35,801 nt of DNA, taken from assembly GCA_021737695.1 (NCBI GenBank), contig JAIPDL010000036.1, positions 1 through 35,801 of the forward strand, written 5' to 3'. How positions within the stretch are numbered: the first letter of the stretch is position 1; each line of letters begins with the position of its first letter. Below the pieces are notes generated by a model, which was not told the origin of the DNA, made no database searches, and worked only from the letters and a program-made list of their open reading frames with translations. Positions 34,382-35,801 of this stretch are shown in pieces. The translations under genes and the position numbers were made by a program. This DNA comes from Desulfotignum sp. (GTDB lineage Bacteria; Desulfobacterota; Desulfobacteria; Desulfobacterales; Desulfobacteraceae).

Positions 34382-34406
34382 TACCAGTCAATACACTTGT
34401 ATTAAT
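34360..34406. promoter_or_regulatory. Paired palindromic operators for the TetR-type regulator
   Basis: Site 1 (34360-34379) is ATTAATACA-AG-TGTATTAAT, a perfect palindrome around a 2-bp centre. Site 2 (34390-34406) is the exact reverse complement of its first 17 bases. Site 1 lies between -35 and -10, and site 2 lies before the GAGGAG ribosome site. This is the classic layout of TetR autorepression. Confidence 0.82.
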
Positions 34407-34422
34407 TTCTGAGGAGCCATTA

Positions 34423-35091
34423 ATGCCGGAAGAGATCAAATTAAAACACACGCAAAAGAAATTATTCGATGCAGCAATCAAGGTATTCGCGGATAGGGGA
34501 TACCGGGAGGCCACGGTTCGGGAAATCTGCAAAACAGCAGGGGCCGCCAACATTAATGCGGTAAATTATTATTTCGGGTCCAAGGAAAAGCTTTACCGGA
34601 AAATCCTGGATACCATTTTTTCTGCGTATGACCGGTTTGACCAGGAGGACTGGGACCGAAAAACACCCCGGGAGCAGCTCAAGGCCATGATCGCCAAGTT
34701 CTGCGCCATGCTCTACAAAAACAATGCCTTTGCTTCGGACATTACATCCATTTTTATCTCTGAAATGACTCAGCCCTCACCATTCATAGAAGAGCTGGTG
34801 GATACCTATAACCGGCCCCGGATCAAACGGCATTTAAAAATGTTCCGGGACCTTTTAGGGGAGGATGCGACAGATGACATGGCCCGGGACTGCCTGGTGT
34901 CCGTGGCCGGACAACTGCTTTACTACAGTTTTGCATGGCCGGTGTTTTCCCGGCTGTTTCCCGATTATTCCGCAGATGAGAGACATGAACAATGGGCCGC
35001 CCATGTGTATGCATTTTCTCTGGGCGGCATTGAAGCGGTACGAAATCAGACCCTGAAAAAAAAGGAGGATGCCCATGGGGATTACGCTTGA
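34423..35091 (+). CDS. TetR/AcrR-family transcriptional regulator
   Basis: 222 residues. The N-terminal TetR helix-turn-helix is at about 31-51 (TVREICKTAG...NYYFGSKEKLY), with the C-terminal ligand domain of the YbiH/CecR-like type (DUF1956; IKRHLKMFRDLLG, VAGQLLYYSFAWPVF). GAGGAG fixes the ATG. Palindromic operators overlap its own promoter, so autorepression is likely, relieved by an unknown hydrophobic ligand. The last 17 bp overlap the sulfotransferase gene, which is therefore under the same control. Confidence 0.9.
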   Translation: MPEEIKLKHTQKKLFDAAIKVFADRGYREATVREICKTAGAANINAVNYYFGSKEKLYRKILDTIFSAYDRFDQEDWDRKTPREQLKAMIAKFCAMLYKNNAFASDITSIFISEMTQPSPFIEELVDTYNRPRIKRHLKMFRDLLGEDATDDMARDCLVSVAGQLLYYSFAWPVFSRLFPDYSADERHEQWAAHVYAFSLGGIEAVRNQTLKKKEDAHGDYA

Positions 35092-35801
35092 ATCACAGCT
35101 GTTTATAGAGAATGCCGTTAAAATATCCGGCCTGGAGGATTTCGGGGGGGATACCTTTGAACAGGGTCTTGAAGCGCTCATCAATTCCCTGAACAATGAT
35201 CTGGACCTGACCGAAGGCACGGCCGGGTTTTTTCAGCAGTCAATCACCCAGATCCTTGTCAACCGGCTGCAGGTCACCCGGTTGATAGAAGATCATCCAG
35301 AAATTTCAGAAGAAGAAATCAAGGCCCCTGTTTTTATCGTGGGACTGCCCAGAACCGGCACCACCATTACCCAGACCCTGATGGCCCTGGACCCACTGTC
35401 CCGGTTCCTGAGAAATTTTGAATCCACAGGTGCTGTCTGTCCGCCGCCCTCCCTGATGCCCCATGTGCCCGATCCCCGGATACAGGCAGGCCATGACATC
35501 ATGGAAGGGTTGTTTTCCATGGGACCTGAGCTGCGGGGCATTAACGGCATTAATTTCATGGCCCTGGGCACGGCGGAATGCCAGAACCTCATGGCCCATG
35601 AATTTGTCCACGCAGGCTGGAGCGCCGGATCCAGCCTGTTCAGTCACGGCAACTGGGTGGGAGACTGCGACATGACCCAGGCCTATGCCTGGCACAAACG
35701 CCTGCTCCAGATGTTCCAGTGGAAACTGCCCAACGAGCGCTGGGTGCTCAAGGCGCCCATTCACCTGTTCGGCCTGGAAACCCTTTTGAAAACCTATCCA
35801 G
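35075..35801 (+). CDS. PAPS-type sulfotransferase family protein (3' end outside the window)
   Basis: At least 242 residues, running off the window. The 5'-phosphosulfate-binding loop VFIVGLPRTGTT (86-97) defines the sulfotransferase superfamily (Sulfotransfer_3 type); VLKAPIHLFGLETLL near 230 is another family block. It would transfer sulfate from PAPS to a hydroxyl or amine group, or use a related nucleotide. AAGGAGG lies six bases before the ATG, inside the end of the TetR-type gene. In a sulfate reducer, PAPS use would be distinct from the APS of respiration. Confidence 0.85.
   Translation, partial: MGITLESQLFIENAVKISGLEDFGGDTFEQGLEALINSLNNDLDLTEGTAGFFQQSITQILVNRLQVTRLIEDHPEISEEEIKAPVFIVGLPRTGTTITQTLMALDPLSRFLRNFESTGAVCPPPSLMPHVPDPRIQAGHDIMEGLFSMGPELRGINGINFMALGTAECQNLMAHEFVHAGWSAGSSLFSHGNWVGDCDMTQAYAWHKRLLQMFQWKLPNERWVLKAPIHLFGLETLLKTYP

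Overview
The window looks like the chromosome of a strictly anaerobic, probably sulfate-reducing deltaproteobacterium of the Desulfobacteraceae type (Desulfotignum/Desulfobacter/Desulfobacula-like). This is an inference from the gene content: heterodisulfide-reductase-like Fe-S proteins, an FmdE-family protein, a dinitrogenase-cofactor (NifX-like) protein beside a sigma-54 activator, a DUF2889 protein, paired FAD/Fe-S lactate- or glycolate-type dehydrogenase subunits, and a UGA codon that appears to encode selenocysteine. No rRNA, tRNA or CRISPR array was seen.

Layout. Bases 1-5504 (+): the 3' part of a class II aldolase/adducin protein, translationally coupled to a sigma-54 activator; a sigma-54-type promoter and a four-copy 10-bp motif ahead of a NifX-like protein; a ZIP metal transporter (ZupT); and a PAS-GAF histidine kinase. 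Bases 5528-8107: an FmdE-family protein (-), a DUF2889 protein (+), and an AAA/DUF4143 ATPase (-) with a near-consensus leaderless promoter flanked by two palindromes. Bases 8262-10756 (-): an amino-acid-type ABC importer (permease, binding protein, permease) with no ATPase gene. A divergent HTH regulator follows, and then a complete dipeptide-type ABC importer (two ATPases, binding protein, two permeases) ending in an M20 metallopeptidase (10952-18758). Bases 18755-19769 (-) hold a small conserved protein and a TPR membrane protein.

Bases 20077-24435 (+) are a redox region. An HdrD-like Fe-S protein is interrupted by an in-frame UGA at the conserved E-C-G-H cysteine, with a bacterial-SECIS-like hairpin right behind it. 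A strong terminator and a deletion scar of a transporter gene follow, then a GlcD/GlcF-type dehydrogenase pair. Bases 24499-27439 encode an anchored envelope protein and a bifunctional class A penicillin-binding protein. Bases 27472-32365 (-) hold an HD-GYP protein and a three-gene overlapping cluster: a USP-USP-histone-deacetylase-like fusion, a Cys-rich small protein and a polytopic membrane protein. Bases 32499-33976 are a decayed IS66 transposase abutting a chemoreceptor-type sensor truncated at its C-terminus. The window ends with a TetR-type regulator with paired palindromic operators, translationally overlapping a PAPS-type sulfotransferase that runs off the end.

The best candidate for something missed by routine annotation is the selenoprotein at 20077-21399, which normal gene calling would split in two. 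Other notable items are the USP-USP-deacetylase fusion cluster, the sigma-54/NifX-like control region with an activator carrying an atypical GAFTHA loop and a Cys triad in its PAS domain, and the leaderless AAA/DUF4143 gene.
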